The notes under the pieces: model-generated
What the model saw: only the letters and a program-made list of their open reading frames with translations
Told to the model about the DNA's origin: nothing
The model's database searches: none
Shown here: positions 45,643 through 54,910 of the stretch, one piece after another
Layout: each line of letters starts with the position of its first letter
Position numbering within the stretch: the first letter of the stretch is position 1
Position numbers and translations under genes: made by a program
Assembly: GCF_023283535.1 (NCBI RefSeq)
Contig: NZ_JAKILT010000012.1
Span: 51,215 to 115,214 of the forward strand
Direction of reading: 5' to 3'
DNA: 64,000 nucleotides
Origin: Shewanella sairae
GTDB taxonomy: Bacteria > Pseudomonadota > Gammaproteobacteria > Enterobacterales > Shewanellaceae

Positions 45643-47778
45643 ATGTTAAATCTAAAGTCATACTCGCCAATTGCGCTAGCCGTCATTGCCGCTATTTCAT
45701 CTCCAAATACTCTCGCGAACGCACAATCTGCAACGCCTGACGATATCGAAGTCATGGTGGTCACATCTGATTTTCGCGGCTCAGCGCTGGAAAAAATGCC
45801 ATCAAGCGTTACCGTCATTGACCAGCAACAGATTGAAGATGAGGGCGCGCAGCATTTTGAAGATATCCTCAATAATATTGCCAACTTTAATTGGTCTGGT
45901 GGCAGCTCGCGTCCTAAGTATTTTCAAATTCGTGGCGTCGGTGAGCAAGAAGAGTATCAAGGTGCACCTAACTCTTCAGTAGGCTTTGTTGTAGATGATA
46001 TCGATCTGTCAGGCTTGGGTATGGTCTCAAGCATGTACGATCTGCAACAGGTTGAAGTATTACGTGGTCCGCAAGGTACACGTTATGGTGCCAATGCCCT
46101 CGCAGGTCTTATTTACCTAAAAAGTAACGACCCAACAGATGTGTTTGAACATGGCGCAGAAGTGTCACTTGGCGATGATAATTTGCAAACCTTTAGTGGT
46201 TTTAGCTCTGGCCCAGTAACGGATTCAGGTAATTTATTGTATCGCGTGTCTTTGCAGCAACATCAACAAGATGGTTACCGCGACAACCTTTATTTAGGCC
46301 GCAGCGACACCAATAATCGTGATGAGTTTACTGGCCGCGCTAAGCTACGTTGGTACGCTACCGACGATCTAGAAATTGATTTAACTCTGCTACATGCTAA
46401 CTACGACAATGGTTATGATGCATGGACTCTAGATAATAATGGTTTTGATACTTTAACCGATGCACCAGGTGAAGATAAACAACGTACAACAGGCTCATCG
46501 CTTAAATTTACCTATACTGGGGCAGAAAATTTTTCGGTGACCTCGTTAACCTCTTTAGCGAAATCAGACACCCGTCATAACTACGACGGTGATTGGGCTA
46601 ACCCTGATTATTGGGCTAGCCGAGATTGTGATGGCGCCCCTTGTGAATATGAATACAACTGGGATAAAAAGGGTGAGCGCAAGACACTCACCCAAGAGTT
46701 TCGCTTATCTTCTACTGAGTCTGGCCGTATCTTCGCTGATAGCACGGATTGGTTAATCGGTGTTTATGGCATGGATTTACAAGAAGATAACGATACTGTT
46801 GACAGTTACAGTCAGTTATCTGCTGAGTACCAAGCTCAAAACTATGCGCTCTTTGGGCAACTCGATTCGGATTTAGGCGCAAGTTACGCCTTATCGTTAG
46901 GTTTGCGAGTTGAACGCCGCGATAGCGATTACAGTGACTCTGCTGGAGACAGTTTTGATCCAAGTGAAACCATGTGGGGCGGTCATATTGCGCTCAGTAA
47001 AGCGCTAAGTGAAAACCATGAGTCATACATTCGTGTTGCACGTGGTTATAAGGCGGGTGGCTTTAATATGTCTTTGCCAGAAGAAGTGGCAGACAAGAAA
47101 GAGTACGACACTGAAATCCTTTATAACTATGAGCTTGGGTTAAAATCGACATGGTTAGATGGCCAAGCAAATACAAACTTTGCACTGTTCTACATGGACA
47201 GACAAGACCAGCAAGTAGCTGCGTCACAGCAATCAACAGTGCCGGGGCAAGAAGGTAACTTTATCTTGTTTACCGAAAATGCGGGGAGCTCTCATAACTA
47301 TGGCGCCGAGCTTGATGGTAACTGGTACGCCACTGATAACTTACAGGTATACGGCAGTGTTGGTTGGTTAGAAACAGCTTATGGTGATTATGAATACGAA
47401 GATAAATATGGCGGCATAGTCGACTTATCTGGCCGCGAATTGGCACATTCACCTAACTTTACCTTTAGCTTAGGCGCAACTTATCGCAGCGACAATGGCT
47501 GGTTTGCCAATGTGAATGCTAGCGGTAAGAGTGATTTTTACTATTCTGATAGTAACGAATCTAAATCAGACGCTTATCAGACTTTTAACGCCAAGGTGGG
47601 TTATGAAGCTGACATTTGGTCAGCCTATCTTTGGGGACGTAATCTATTCGATGAAAAATACGGCGTTCGTGGCTTCTACTTTGGTAATGAACCAGATTTA
47701 GACTGGGCAGATAAGCAATATATACGCTATGGTGATCCGCGCCAAATCGGCGTCACGTTTAACGTTAAGTTTTTGTAA
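45643..47778 (+). CDS. TonB-dependent outer-membrane receptor, thiamine-regulated
   Basis: A signal peptide (ending NTLANA) is followed by a TonB-box-like IEVMVVTS, the plug domain (MPSSVTVIDQQQIEDEG, VEVLRGPQGTRYGANALAG) and a long beta-barrel ending in RQIGVTFNVKFL with a terminal aromatic residue near the end. The length of 711 aa is normal. Control by a TPP riboswitch and linkage to a PnuT-like transporter and a thiamine-kinase-like gene indicate uptake of thiamine or a phosphorylated or degraded form of it. This matches the receptor called Omr1 in comparative studies of thiamine regulons. Confidence 0.92.
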   Translation: MLNLKSYSPIALAVIAAISSPNTLANAQSATPDDIEVMVVTSDFRGSALEKMPSSVTVIDQQQIEDEGAQHFEDILNNIANFNWSGGSSRPKYFQIRGVGEQEEYQGAPNSSVGFVVDDIDLSGLGMVSSMYDLQQVEVLRGPQGTRYGANALAGLIYLKSNDPTDVFEHGAEVSLGDDNLQTFSGFSSGPVTDSGNLLYRVSLQQHQQDGYRDNLYLGRSDTNNRDEFTGRAKLRWYATDDLEIDLTLLHANYDNGYDAWTLDNNGFDTLTDAPGEDKQRTTGSSLKFTYTGAENFSVTSLTSLAKSDTRHNYDGDWANPDYWASRDCDGAPCEYEYNWDKKGERKTLTQEFRLSSTESGRIFADSTDWLIGVYGMDLQEDNDTVDSYSQLSAEYQAQNYALFGQLDSDLGASYALSLGLRVERRDSDYSDSAGDSFDPSETMWGGHIALSKALSENHESYIRVARGYKAGGFNMSLPEEVADKKEYDTEILYNYELGLKSTWLDGQANTNFALFYMDRQDQQVAASQQSTVPGQEGNFILFTENAGSSHNYGAELDGNWYATDNLQVYGSVGWLETAYGDYEYEDKYGGIVDLSGRELAHSPNFTFSLGATYRSDNGWFANVNASGKSDFYYSDSNESKSDAYQTFNAKVGYEADIWSAYLWGRNLFDEKYGVRGFYFGNEPDLDWADKQYIRYGDPRQIGVTFNVKFL

Positions 47779-47854
47779 TTAAAGATTTAAAGAAATCATA
47801 ATTCAATTAACCGCATTATAGGGCCGCTGGGTAAAGGCGGCTGAGGTGAGTAAG

Positions 47855-48115
47855 ATGAAATTAACTGCAGAGATCAGTTGTTACCCATTGCAAGATAACT
47901 ACCTAGAGCCGATTAAGTGGTTTATTGGTCGTGTTGACTCGTATGACAATATTCAACGCGTGACCAATGCAATGGCGACACAAGTTGTTGGTGAATACAG
48001 CGACGTAATGTCAATGTTGGCAGTTGAGATGCAAGCGGCACACGAAAAATTCGGTAAAGCTGTTTTTGTGTGTAAGTTTATTGGTGGTGAGCTTAATTTA
48101 AGCCATAGCGAATAA
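47855..48115 (+). CDS. YkoF-like thiamine/HMP-binding single-domain protein
   Basis: The 86-residue protein (LTAEISCYPLQDNYLEPIKWF, then TNAMATQVVGEYSDVM) matches one half of the YkoF fold, a thiamine- or hydroxymethylpyrimidine-binding domain. GAGGTGA at 47843-47849 favours the ATG at 47855 over an upstream GTG at 47846. There is no signal peptide, so it acts in the cytoplasm. It is placed between the riboswitch-controlled receptor and PnuT. Its role may be ligand buffering or delivery; that is inference. Confidence 0.82.
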   Translation: MKLTAEISCYPLQDNYLEPIKWFIGRVDSYDNIQRVTNAMATQVVGEYSDVMSMLAVEMQAAHEKFGKAVFVCKFIGGELNLSHSE

Positions 48116-48143
48116 CTCTAAGTTCCTTAGATTGTCTAGCTTG

Positions 48144-48179
48144 ATGGCCACAGTGCAGTGTTGTTCTGTGGCCATTTTT
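48144..48179 (+). terminator. Terminator-like hairpin between the YkoF-like gene and pnuT
   Basis: ATGGCCACAG (48144-48153) pairs perfectly with CTGTGGCCAT (48166-48175), followed by TTTT. It could end or reduce transcription from the riboswitch promoter, or pnuT may have its own promoter in the remaining 60 bases. Confidence 0.85.
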
Positions 48180-48238
48180 ACTTTGTTATTTCTACAAAAC
48201 ACTATTTGGTTGTTTTTGACTAGATAGAGGGCGTTTAT

Positions 48239-48901
48239 ATGTCTGAATTTTGGCTGACGTTAGCTAACAGTTTTACCCGTGCTTTTGGCGAAGCACAAGC
48301 GCTGACTGCATGGGAAGCTGTAGCAGTTCTATTAGCTTTGGCATATCTCATTTTTGCCATGAAAGGCAGTATTTGGTGCTGGGCTGCTGCATTTGTTAGC
48401 ACCGCTATTTACACCATTTTGTTTTGGAATGTATCGCTATTAATGGAGTCGTTGCTCAACGTTTATTATATGGCAATGGCTGTTTACGGCTATTGGATGT
48501 GGACGCGTGGTGGTAAAGATCATGATGGGGTTAATATTGTCTCTTGGAGCGCCATGACTCATCTTAAAATTATCGTCGTCACAGGTATTATTGCGCTAGC
48601 GATAGGCCATTTTATGGCAACTCAAACACATGCCTCACTGCCTTATTTAGATGCGGCTACAACTTGCTTTGCAGTGATGACAACTTATTTAGTGGCTAAA
48701 AAAGTACTAGAAAACTGGTTTTATTGGTTTGTTATTGATGCGGTATCCATCTATCTATACGTTAGTAAGGGCTTGATGTTAACTGCCGTTCTATTTGTGC
48801 TTTATCTTGGTATGGTGGTGTTTGGTTATTATATGTGGCGCAATAAAATGGAAGATCAACAAACCCTATCTGCAAACGATTTTTCCCCAGGAAAAGCCTA
48901 A
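48239..48901 (+). CDS. pnuT: PnuC-family thiamine transporter (PnuT-like)
   Basis: An inner-membrane facilitator of the PnuC family with about seven hydrophobic segments. The substrate-site region is represented by NVYYMAMAVYGYWMWTRGG and ENWFYWFVIDAVSIYLYV; the WxxW-type motif appears in these helices. PnuT members import thiamine by diffusion followed by trapping through phosphorylation. The neighbour genes (TonB receptor, YkoF-like, thiamine-kinase-like) and the TPP riboswitch upstream support thiamine rather than nicotinamide riboside. It ends one base before the next start. Confidence 0.9.
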   Translation: MSEFWLTLANSFTRAFGEAQALTAWEAVAVLLALAYLIFAMKGSIWCWAAAFVSTAIYTILFWNVSLLMESLLNVYYMAMAVYGYWMWTRGGKDHDGVNIVSWSAMTHLKIIVVTGIIALAIGHFMATQTHASLPYLDAATTCFAVMTTYLVAKKVLENWFYWFVIDAVSIYLYVSKGLMLTAVLFVLYLGMVVFGYYMWRNKMEDQQTLSANDFSPGKA

Positions 48902-50032
48902 GTGGCCGAGTCTGAAACAAAGTTTTTAATTAAGGCATTAGCGAGTTATCTAGCTCAGGCTCAGCTAACTGATGTGAGCTTGATTACGCGATTAAGTCAT
49001 GGTTTGAGTAATCAAAACTACTGCATTCGTGGCTTTCATCCTAGCCACGATGGCGAAGGTTTATGGGTACTGAGAGTCAATAGCTGGGCAAGTTCACAGA
49101 TCTGTGACCGTAAGGCAGAGGTCGCTAATTGGCGACTCGCTGCTGATCACTATCTTGCACCTGAGATCGTATATGTTAGCCCTTGCAATCGTTTTTATTT
49201 AAGTCAGTTTTATTCGCAAGCCCAGCAATACAATTGGAGTGCTTTAAGCTGCGAAAATGGCGCAAGCTCAATGAGTCATTCCTTGAGCAGTAAGTTTTGC
49301 CTGCCGCCTAAAAAAAGTCAGATATTTACATTAAGCAATAGCTGTGACCAATCGACGAGTGCATCTATTGATCAAGCTGGGTTATTACTGCCATTGCTAA
49401 ACGGATTGGTTAAATTACCAGAGCCAGAGAATAAGATGTCAGTTGATAAGCAATGGCATGTTTACCACCATAGATTACAAAGTATGTTTACTAAAGTGAC
49501 AGCTTTAGAAGGCATGGATTGTAATGAGTTGCAAACAACCCTATTTGAAGCTTGGAAGCAAAGCTACAGTAAGTTGGTTGCTAATACTGAGCAAATCGAA
49601 GCTATGCTTAGGCAGTTAGAACGCTGCATGATCCATCAACAATTTAGCCATAGAGATCTTAATCCATTCAATATTCTATTGGATGATGGCGCGCTTAAGT
49701 GTATTGATTTTGAATACGCTTGTAGTTCTCACCCTCTTTGCGATTTAGCTGCTGTGTTAGCCAGTCATTCGTTATCGGATGAACGGCGCCAGTGGCTTAT
49801 TGGAGAATACCTAGCCAGCAATGCAAATTTAAACCAGCATGCAAGCTCAGCGGTAAGTGTGGCTGTTGATCTATATTGGGTGTTTGCAGTTTGCTGGGCA
49901 TTACAAATGGCGTTTGATCATTTGCTAAAAGAAGGGGCGGTTGACGTGAATATTGCAGAGTCAACACCTCAATCCGTGCACGGTTATTTAGCTTGTGCAG
50001 AGCAGTATTATCAGCTAATTAGCAAGCCTTAG
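48902..50032 (+). CDS. Thiamine-kinase-like phosphotransferase (APH fold)
   Basis: This aminoglycoside-phosphotransferase-fold kinase starts with a GTG directly after the pnuT stop. LITRLSHGLSNQNYCIRG is the nucleotide-loop region; the catalytic loop is FSHRDLNPFNILL (H-x-D-x4-N) and the metal-binding aspartate is in LKCIDFEYAC. It resembles ThiK but is longer (376 vs about 274 aa), with an insert near residues 105-170 rich in Ser, Gln and Cys. In this context it most likely phosphorylates imported thiamine and so traps it. A choline-kinase-like role is less likely. Confidence 0.82.
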   Translation: MAESETKFLIKALASYLAQAQLTDVSLITRLSHGLSNQNYCIRGFHPSHDGEGLWVLRVNSWASSQICDRKAEVANWRLAADHYLAPEIVYVSPCNRFYLSQFYSQAQQYNWSALSCENGASSMSHSLSSKFCLPPKKSQIFTLSNSCDQSTSASIDQAGLLLPLLNGLVKLPEPENKMSVDKQWHVYHHRLQSMFTKVTALEGMDCNELQTTLFEAWKQSYSKLVANTEQIEAMLRQLERCMIHQQFSHRDLNPFNILLDDGALKCIDFEYACSSHPLCDLAAVLASHSLSDERRQWLIGEYLASNANLNQHASSAVSVAVDLYWVFAVCWALQMAFDHLLKEGAVDVNIAESTPQSVHGYLACAEQYYQLISKP

Positions 50033-50266
50033 TAAGCACACAGCAAGTCGCAATCTCATATCACTGAGTCCTCTAACAAACCCCATAAACGTTATCTTTA
50101 AAATTAGCTGCTAAAAGCCTACTCATCGATTAGCTCAAATTTATCTAACTCAACACATTCGTTATCTGGGCGAAGCAGTAGAACCGTTACAACAATTTGT
50201 ATCAGAGCGATTTATATTCATTGTTCTATGCTAGGTTAAGGGAAAAGGCAAAGTTCTGGAGGGCTA

Positions 50267-51112
50267 ATGACAAAACGAGCAATGGCAATATTGTTGATAG
50301 TTGGCCTTGTAGGCTGTTCAACAAAAATGGGTTATTACTTTTTGGATTGGGCGATTGAGTGGAAACTTGAGGAGTACGTTACCTTAGATGCTAAGCAACA
50401 GGAGCAATTCGACGATACCTTAGAACAGTTTTTACATTGGCATCGAAGTGAAGAGCTTTTACGCTATGAAAATCAATTAGCCAAATTATCTAGTGCACTT
50501 AAGCAGCAGACATTGACGCCTGATGTTTGGGCTGAGCATGTTGTCGAAGCAAAATCTCACTGGGCGCGTGCTTTTGATTACCTTTTACCTTCCTTACTGC
50601 CCATTATTAGTTCTTTTTCAGATGAACAGGTCGCACAAGTTATCGCTCAACTAAGAGTTGAAGAAAAAGAGTTAAATGAAAAATACTTAGGTAAAGATCA
50701 GGCTGATTTAATTGAAATGGCCGATGAACGGATAAATAAACGAGTTAAAAAATGGCTAGGTAAATTATCTGCTGAACAAAAAGATGCTATTCACAACTAT
50801 AATCAAAGTCGTGGTCCAACATTAGATATGTGGCTCGAGTATCGGCATGAATGGATCCGCTTGTTTTCACAGGCACTTAAAAATAGGCACAATAAAAATG
50901 CGTTATCTCATAGCCTAACCTTATTAATGACACAGCCAGATAAGTTACGTTCACTCGCCTATAAAAAGGCGCTTGATACTAATACGGAGCAGTTTGGAGC
51001 CTTGTTGATATTGCTGAACCAACAGGCAAGTGCCAAGCAAAAACGTTATTTCCATAACAAGATGGCAGCGCTACAAGAGGACTTAATCGAACTTAGTGAA
51101 GATAGCGATTAG
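50267..51112 (+). CDS. DUF6279-family lipoprotein
   Basis: A lipoprotein signal with lipobox LVGC (C17) is followed by YYFLDWAIEWKLEEYVTL and long charged helices (FDDTLEQFLHWHRSEELLRYE, in part), the pattern of DUF6279 proteins. Function is unknown. GGAGGG lies just before the ATG. It is a separate unit after the thiamine genes, preceded by 234 bases without features. Confidence 0.8.
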   Translation: MTKRAMAILLIVGLVGCSTKMGYYFLDWAIEWKLEEYVTLDAKQQEQFDDTLEQFLHWHRSEELLRYENQLAKLSSALKQQTLTPDVWAEHVVEAKSHWARAFDYLLPSLLPIISSFSDEQVAQVIAQLRVEEKELNEKYLGKDQADLIEMADERINKRVKKWLGKLSAEQKDAIHNYNQSRGPTLDMWLEYRHEWIRLFSQALKNRHNKNALSHSLTLLMTQPDKLRSLAYKKALDTNTEQFGALLILLNQQASAKQKRYFHNKMAALQEDLIELSEDSD

Positions 51113-51322
51113 TCTATATTTACAAATAAGTTGAAAGAAAGTTTATTTTCGCAAGGTCTTTGTTGCTAAATGGAGTTAGCTATTTGCCGAAATTAGGAAT
51201 TAGCTGAATTAGGAATTAGCCTAAGATGAGCAGATGAAAGTCATCTGCTTGTCTGCAATATTTAAGCTTGAGTACTAAAGCTTGGATACTAAAACTGAGT
51301 GCTTAAGCCAAGAGGGATCGAC

Positions 51323-51916
51323 ATGCAATTAGTAAAACTTTATCAGCAGTTCTTGAGTGGACTTAAAATTTTTGAAGGGCTGGCTCCCTTAGCGCTACGT
51401 CTTTATTTAGCACCGGTTTTGATGCAAGCTGGCTACAATAAGCTAAGTAATTTTAGTGATACCGCGGCTTGGTTTGGTAACCCTGACTGGGGGCTAGGTT
51501 TGCCGTTTCCGGAGCTTATGGTTGCGCTTGCTGCCGGAACAGAATTTTTTGGTGGTGCTCTACTCATTGCCGGTTTAGCTACTCGCTTTATATCTATTCC
51601 ATTAGCGATAACTATGTTTGTAGCCGCTTTTAGCGTCCATATTGAAAACGGTTGGTTAGCGATTGCAGATGCAAGCTCATGGCTCGCTAATGACAATGTC
51701 ATGGCGTCTGCTGAAAAACTGGCTAAAGCGAAAGAGATTTTACAGGCGAATGGTAATTACGAGTGGCTCACCAGTTCAGGCAATTTTGTGATTCTAAATA
51801 ATGGTATTGAGTTTGCGATAACCTATTTGCTAATGCTACTTGCGCTTATCTTTATGGGGGGAGGGCGATACACCAGCCTTGATTATTATATCGCTAAACG
51901 TAATAGCATAGCTTAA
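51323..51916 (+). CDS. DoxX-family membrane protein
   Basis: Four hydrophobic segments in a 197-aa protein. The DoxX pattern is present: LRLYLAPVLMQAGYNKL, FPELMVALAAGTEFFGGALLIAGLATR (in part) and a terminal MLLALIFMGGGRYTSLDYYI. DoxX proteins are integral membrane subunits with redox-linked but poorly defined roles. AGAGGG near 51309 supports the ATG at 51323; an upstream GTG at 51299 would add eight residues. Confidence 0.87.
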   Translation: MQLVKLYQQFLSGLKIFEGLAPLALRLYLAPVLMQAGYNKLSNFSDTAAWFGNPDWGLGLPFPELMVALAAGTEFFGGALLIAGLATRFISIPLAITMFVAAFSVHIENGWLAIADASSWLANDNVMASAEKLAKAKEILQANGNYEWLTSSGNFVILNNGIEFAITYLLMLLALIFMGGGRYTSLDYYIAKRNSIA

Positions 51917-52094
51917 CTGCTATCCTAGTCAGTTAGGTGGGTTTATCGGCAGTGTAGTGCTGTATGCTGGCTCGTTTATATTTAGCGACTGACTAGCATT
52001 TTATAGACATTCTCTATAGCCAAAAGTCTAGAACCCAAAAAGTCAATTATGCTGATTGGCTAACGATTTTAACAGACAATACGGTAATTTGATT

Positions 52095-52122
52095 AAATCC
52101 CACTAAATAGGTGGGATTTTTT
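52095..52122 (+). terminator. Intrinsic terminator downstream of the DoxX gene
   Basis: AAATCCCAC (52095-52103) pairs with GTGGGATTT (52111-52119), followed by a T-run. It ends about 80 bases before the nitroreductase start. Confidence 0.88.
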
Positions 52123-52199
52123 ATGCGCAGTTGATATTCTCATTAGCACTCAATATGGGTAATCCTTTTTTCGTGAAAATGTTTATTAAGGACAATCAT

Positions 52200-52748
52200 T
52201 TGGACGCATTAGAATTATTATTGACTCGTCAATCAACGCCAAGATTAACTGAGCCCGCCCCAACATCAATCGAATTACAACATATCCTCGATGCAGCAAC
52301 TCGCGCGCCTGATCATGCAGGGTTAACCCCCTGGGAATTTATTATTGCAGAAGGCGAAGGCTTGAATCGCCTTGGGGAGATTTTTGTCAGTGCTGTTAAA
52401 GCCAAAGGCGCTGATGAAGATTTCATTGTCAAAGCCCAGAATATGCCGTTAAGAGCGCCTATGGTGATTACGGTTGTGGCCAAAGTCACTCAGCACCCTA
52501 AAGTCCCAGAACTTGAACAGCATTTAGCTGCAGGTTGCGCTGTTATGGCAATGCAACAAGCTGCTTTTGCACAAGGGTTAGGCGGAATATGGCGTACTGG
52601 CGATTTCGCTTTCGATGCAAACGTACATCAATCACTTGGATTAGCGGCAGAAGATCAAATCGTTGGTTTTCTTTATCTGGGAACGCCAGTGGTCAACGCA
52701 CCGACTAAAGCGTTGAAAGACGGAATGACATTTGCGCGATATCTATAA
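52200..52748 (+). CDS. YdjA-type nitroreductase-family flavoprotein
   Basis: FMN-dependent small nitroreductase. Sequence blocks match E. coli YdjA: MDALELLLTRQSTPRLTEPAP, AATRAPDHAGLTPWEF, RAPMVITVVAKVTQHPKVPE, AAGCAVMAMQQAAFAQGLGGIWR and GFLYLGTPVV. I start at TTG 52200, which has AAGGA seven bases upstream and gives 182 aa, the length of YdjA (183 aa). The open frame reaches back to 52131, but the extra residues do not match the family. Confidence 0.9.
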   Translation: MDALELLLTRQSTPRLTEPAPTSIELQHILDAATRAPDHAGLTPWEFIIAEGEGLNRLGEIFVSAVKAKGADEDFIVKAQNMPLRAPMVITVVAKVTQHPKVPELEQHLAAGCAVMAMQQAAFAQGLGGIWRTGDFAFDANVHQSLGLAAEDQIVGFLYLGTPVVNAPTKALKDGMTFARYL

Positions 52749-52875
52749 AAGGCCATAAAAAGCCAGCGGTACGTTGGTAATTCTAAGGTGATTAGTGTTG
52801 AACAAGCTTCACTCAAAGTTAGCTTAAAACAAATCAATAAACATGCTAGCTTAGACACGCATTTGACAGGAGGTT

Positions 52876-53481
52876 ATGGTGAACAAAGAACTACAACAAC
52901 AAAGCTTAACTGGCGAGCATATCGTCCTCGAACCACTGACGATGGACCACCAAGCGGCGCTGAGTATTGCGGTGGCTGATGGTAACTTATGGGAGCTTTG
53001 GTATACCAAAGTGCCGCACCCTGATGATATGAAAAGTTATATTGCTGAAGCGTTAGCAGCTGAGGCGCGAGGCGAGACGCTCGCATTTGTGGTTCGCTGC
53101 CGCCATTCTGGCGAAGTGATTGGCAGTACGCGTATTTGCCGCTGGCATCAGCAGCATCGACGCTTAGAAGTCGGTTACACTTGGTACGCTAAAACTGCGC
53201 AACGCACCGCAGTTAATACTGAAGCTAAATTACTGTTGTTGAGCTATGCATTTGAAACGCTTGATGTGATGGCAGTTGAATTTAGAACCCATATTCAAAA
53301 CCAAGTTTCGCGCCAAGCTATATGCAGGCTGGGTGCAAGCCAAGATGGCATTTTACGTAATCACCAACTGCTGAAAAATGGCACAATTAGAGATACAGTT
53401 GTTTATTCGATTATTGATAGTGAATGGCCAGCGGTAAAGCAAGGACTAAAAGACAAGTTACAAAGCCATCAAACTAGATAA
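52876..53481 (+). CDS. GNAT-family N-acetyltransferase (RimJ/RimL-like)
   Basis: A 201-aa acyltransferase with LTGEHIVLEPLTMDHQAAL at the N-terminus, VIGSTRICRWHQQHRRLEVGY as the central strand and TWYAKTAQRTAVNTEAKLLL as the acetyl-CoA-binding part. AGGAGG lies two bases before the ATG at 52876 and five before an in-frame GTG at 52879; the latter has the better spacing. Substrate unknown. Confidence 0.85.
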   Translation: MVNKELQQQSLTGEHIVLEPLTMDHQAALSIAVADGNLWELWYTKVPHPDDMKSYIAEALAAEARGETLAFVVRCRHSGEVIGSTRICRWHQQHRRLEVGYTWYAKTAQRTAVNTEAKLLLLSYAFETLDVMAVEFRTHIQNQVSRQAICRLGASQDGILRNHQLLKNGTIRDTVVYSIIDSEWPAVKQGLKDKLQSHQTR

Positions 53482-53541
53482 TACAGTGATGTTAAATCTC
53501 GTTTATGTTTGTCAAAGGATGATTTATTAACAAGGAGTTTC

Positions 53542-54015
53542 ATGGGAGCGCAAGCTAAAATTACTCAAGCCTCGCTCTGCCAGCTAGATGCTGCAGCGGG
53601 GCTATTTAACTGTTATCGTCAGTTCTATCACCAAGCGGATGATATTGAGCTCGCTAGACGTTTTATTGCAAAGCGGATCGAGCAAAAAAGTTCTGTCATC
53701 TACATTGCTTATGCTCAGTTGCCAGCCGGCTCAACAGAGCAGCCACTCGGTTTTATTCAGTTGTACCCTACATTCTCGTCGATATCAGCCAAAGAAAGCC
53801 TCATTTTAAATGATTTATATGTTTATCAAGAACATCGGGGGAAAGGCGTTGCACGGCAATTAATGCTTACTGCTATTGAATACGCAAAATCACAAGGCTG
53901 CGTGAGTATTAGTCTTGAAACCCATCATCAAAACCATAACGCACAAGCGTTATATGAGTCTTTATCATTTAAAAAAGATGAAGGTTTTTTTAGCTATACG
54001 CTTGATATTCAATAA
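53542..54015 (+). CDS. GNAT-family N-acetyltransferase
   Basis: A compact 157-aa GNAT. The core reads LILNDLYVYQEHRGKGVARQLMLTA, with Q/R-x-x-G-x-A in HRGKGVAR, followed by SISLETHHQNHNAQALYESLSF. AAGGAG at 53532-53537 sets the start at the ATG at 53542 instead of a TTG at 53509. It follows the previous GNAT gene by 60 bases in the same direction. Substrate unknown. Confidence 0.87.
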   Translation: MGAQAKITQASLCQLDAAAGLFNCYRQFYHQADDIELARRFIAKRIEQKSSVIYIAYAQLPAGSTEQPLGFIQLYPTFSSISAKESLILNDLYVYQEHRGKGVARQLMLTAIEYAKSQGCVSISLETHHQNHNAQALYESLSFKKDEGFFSYTLDIQ

Positions 54016-54206
54016 AACCTAAAGTAGAAATGATGTAATTAGCGTACTTAATGCTAGAGTAAGTCATAACAGTTTAAGCAATGCCTATAGCTAAGATGTG
54101 CTAAAGAGCATGTGAAACTTTTAACTAAAAACTCATTTAAAAGAACTTAAGAACTCACGAAAAAATCAAGTTAAAAAAGCTAACAAAAATAAAAGGAATA
54201 TAGCCG

Positions 54207-54611
54207 ATGTTTGCCAAGGTTAATCTCGCAATGTGTGCTGTAACTGCAAGTTTATTGTCTTTCAATAGCTTTGCAGGTCAAGCTGAGGATGCGTTTGTCA
54301 GCGAACTTGCTGACTGTGCCGCTTATTATCATATCGCCTCTGATGCGATTTCAGCGATGAATGCGCCACAAATGGCAGCGGTGGTCGATCGCTTACAAGT
54401 TTCTGGAGAGCAGGCAGAGCAACTTGCTAAGCAATACCATACCGAAGAGCAAGTCTCGGCAGCGATTGTTGCTGCAACGGAAAAGCACAGAGCCTCTATG
54501 CCAAACTCTAAGAGCTTAGGCCCGTTAATGGGCAAGTATAAAGAAACTTGTCAGATGATTATTGCCCAGCCCGAAAAACGTTTAGATTACTGGACGATGG
54601 TCAGTATGTAG
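54207..54611 (+). CDS. Hypothetical exported protein, 134 aa
   Basis: Signal peptide about 1-23 (ending NSFAG). The mature part is helical with two cysteines (C37 and C119 or so), in ELADCAAYYHIASDAI and YKETCQMIIAQPE, probably forming a disulfide. The spacing and the DCAAYYxIA stretch recall small periplasmic proteins of unknown function in marine gammaproteobacteria. AAAGGAA precedes the ATG. No named family is recognised. Confidence 0.65.
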   Translation: MFAKVNLAMCAVTASLLSFNSFAGQAEDAFVSELADCAAYYHIASDAISAMNAPQMAAVVDRLQVSGEQAEQLAKQYHTEEQVSAAIVAATEKHRASMPNSKSLGPLMGKYKETCQMIIAQPEKRLDYWTMVSM

Positions 54612-54641
54612 ATGGTCAGTATGTAGATGGTTACGATGTAA
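54597..54641 (+). repeat. Tandem 15-bp repeat spanning a stop codon
   Basis: ATGGTCAGTATGTAG occurs twice in a row (54597-54611 and 54612-54626), and a third related unit, ATGGTTACGATGTAA, follows. The first copy ends in the stop codon of the preceding gene, so each unit repeats the last codons plus a stop. Confidence 0.85.
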
Positions 54642-54728
54642 TTGATGATCATATGACTTGCATAGGCAATATGGCATTTACATTAGCTTGCTCTTTAACG
54701 ATCAAGCTAGGGTATAAAACACTATAAT

Positions 54729-54758
54729 AAAGAGCAGCGCGAACAGGCTGCTCTTTTT
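54729..54758 (+). terminator. Intrinsic terminator
   Basis: AAAGAGCAGC (54729-54738) pairs with GCTGCTCTTT (54747-54756) with an eight-base loop and T-run, ending the transcript of the exported protein at 54207. Confidence 0.92.
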
Positions 54759-54910
54759 GTATCTGTTACTTTAGTCTTTTTATATTTGGTTGCAATAAGC
54801 TAGCGCTAAAGCCTGTCTAATAGGCTATAGATTGCTTAAAACAGTTTTCTGCAAGGGCTAAATACGGATTTGGTGTGGTATTTATGCTCAACAAAAGGGT
54901 AGGGAGATAG

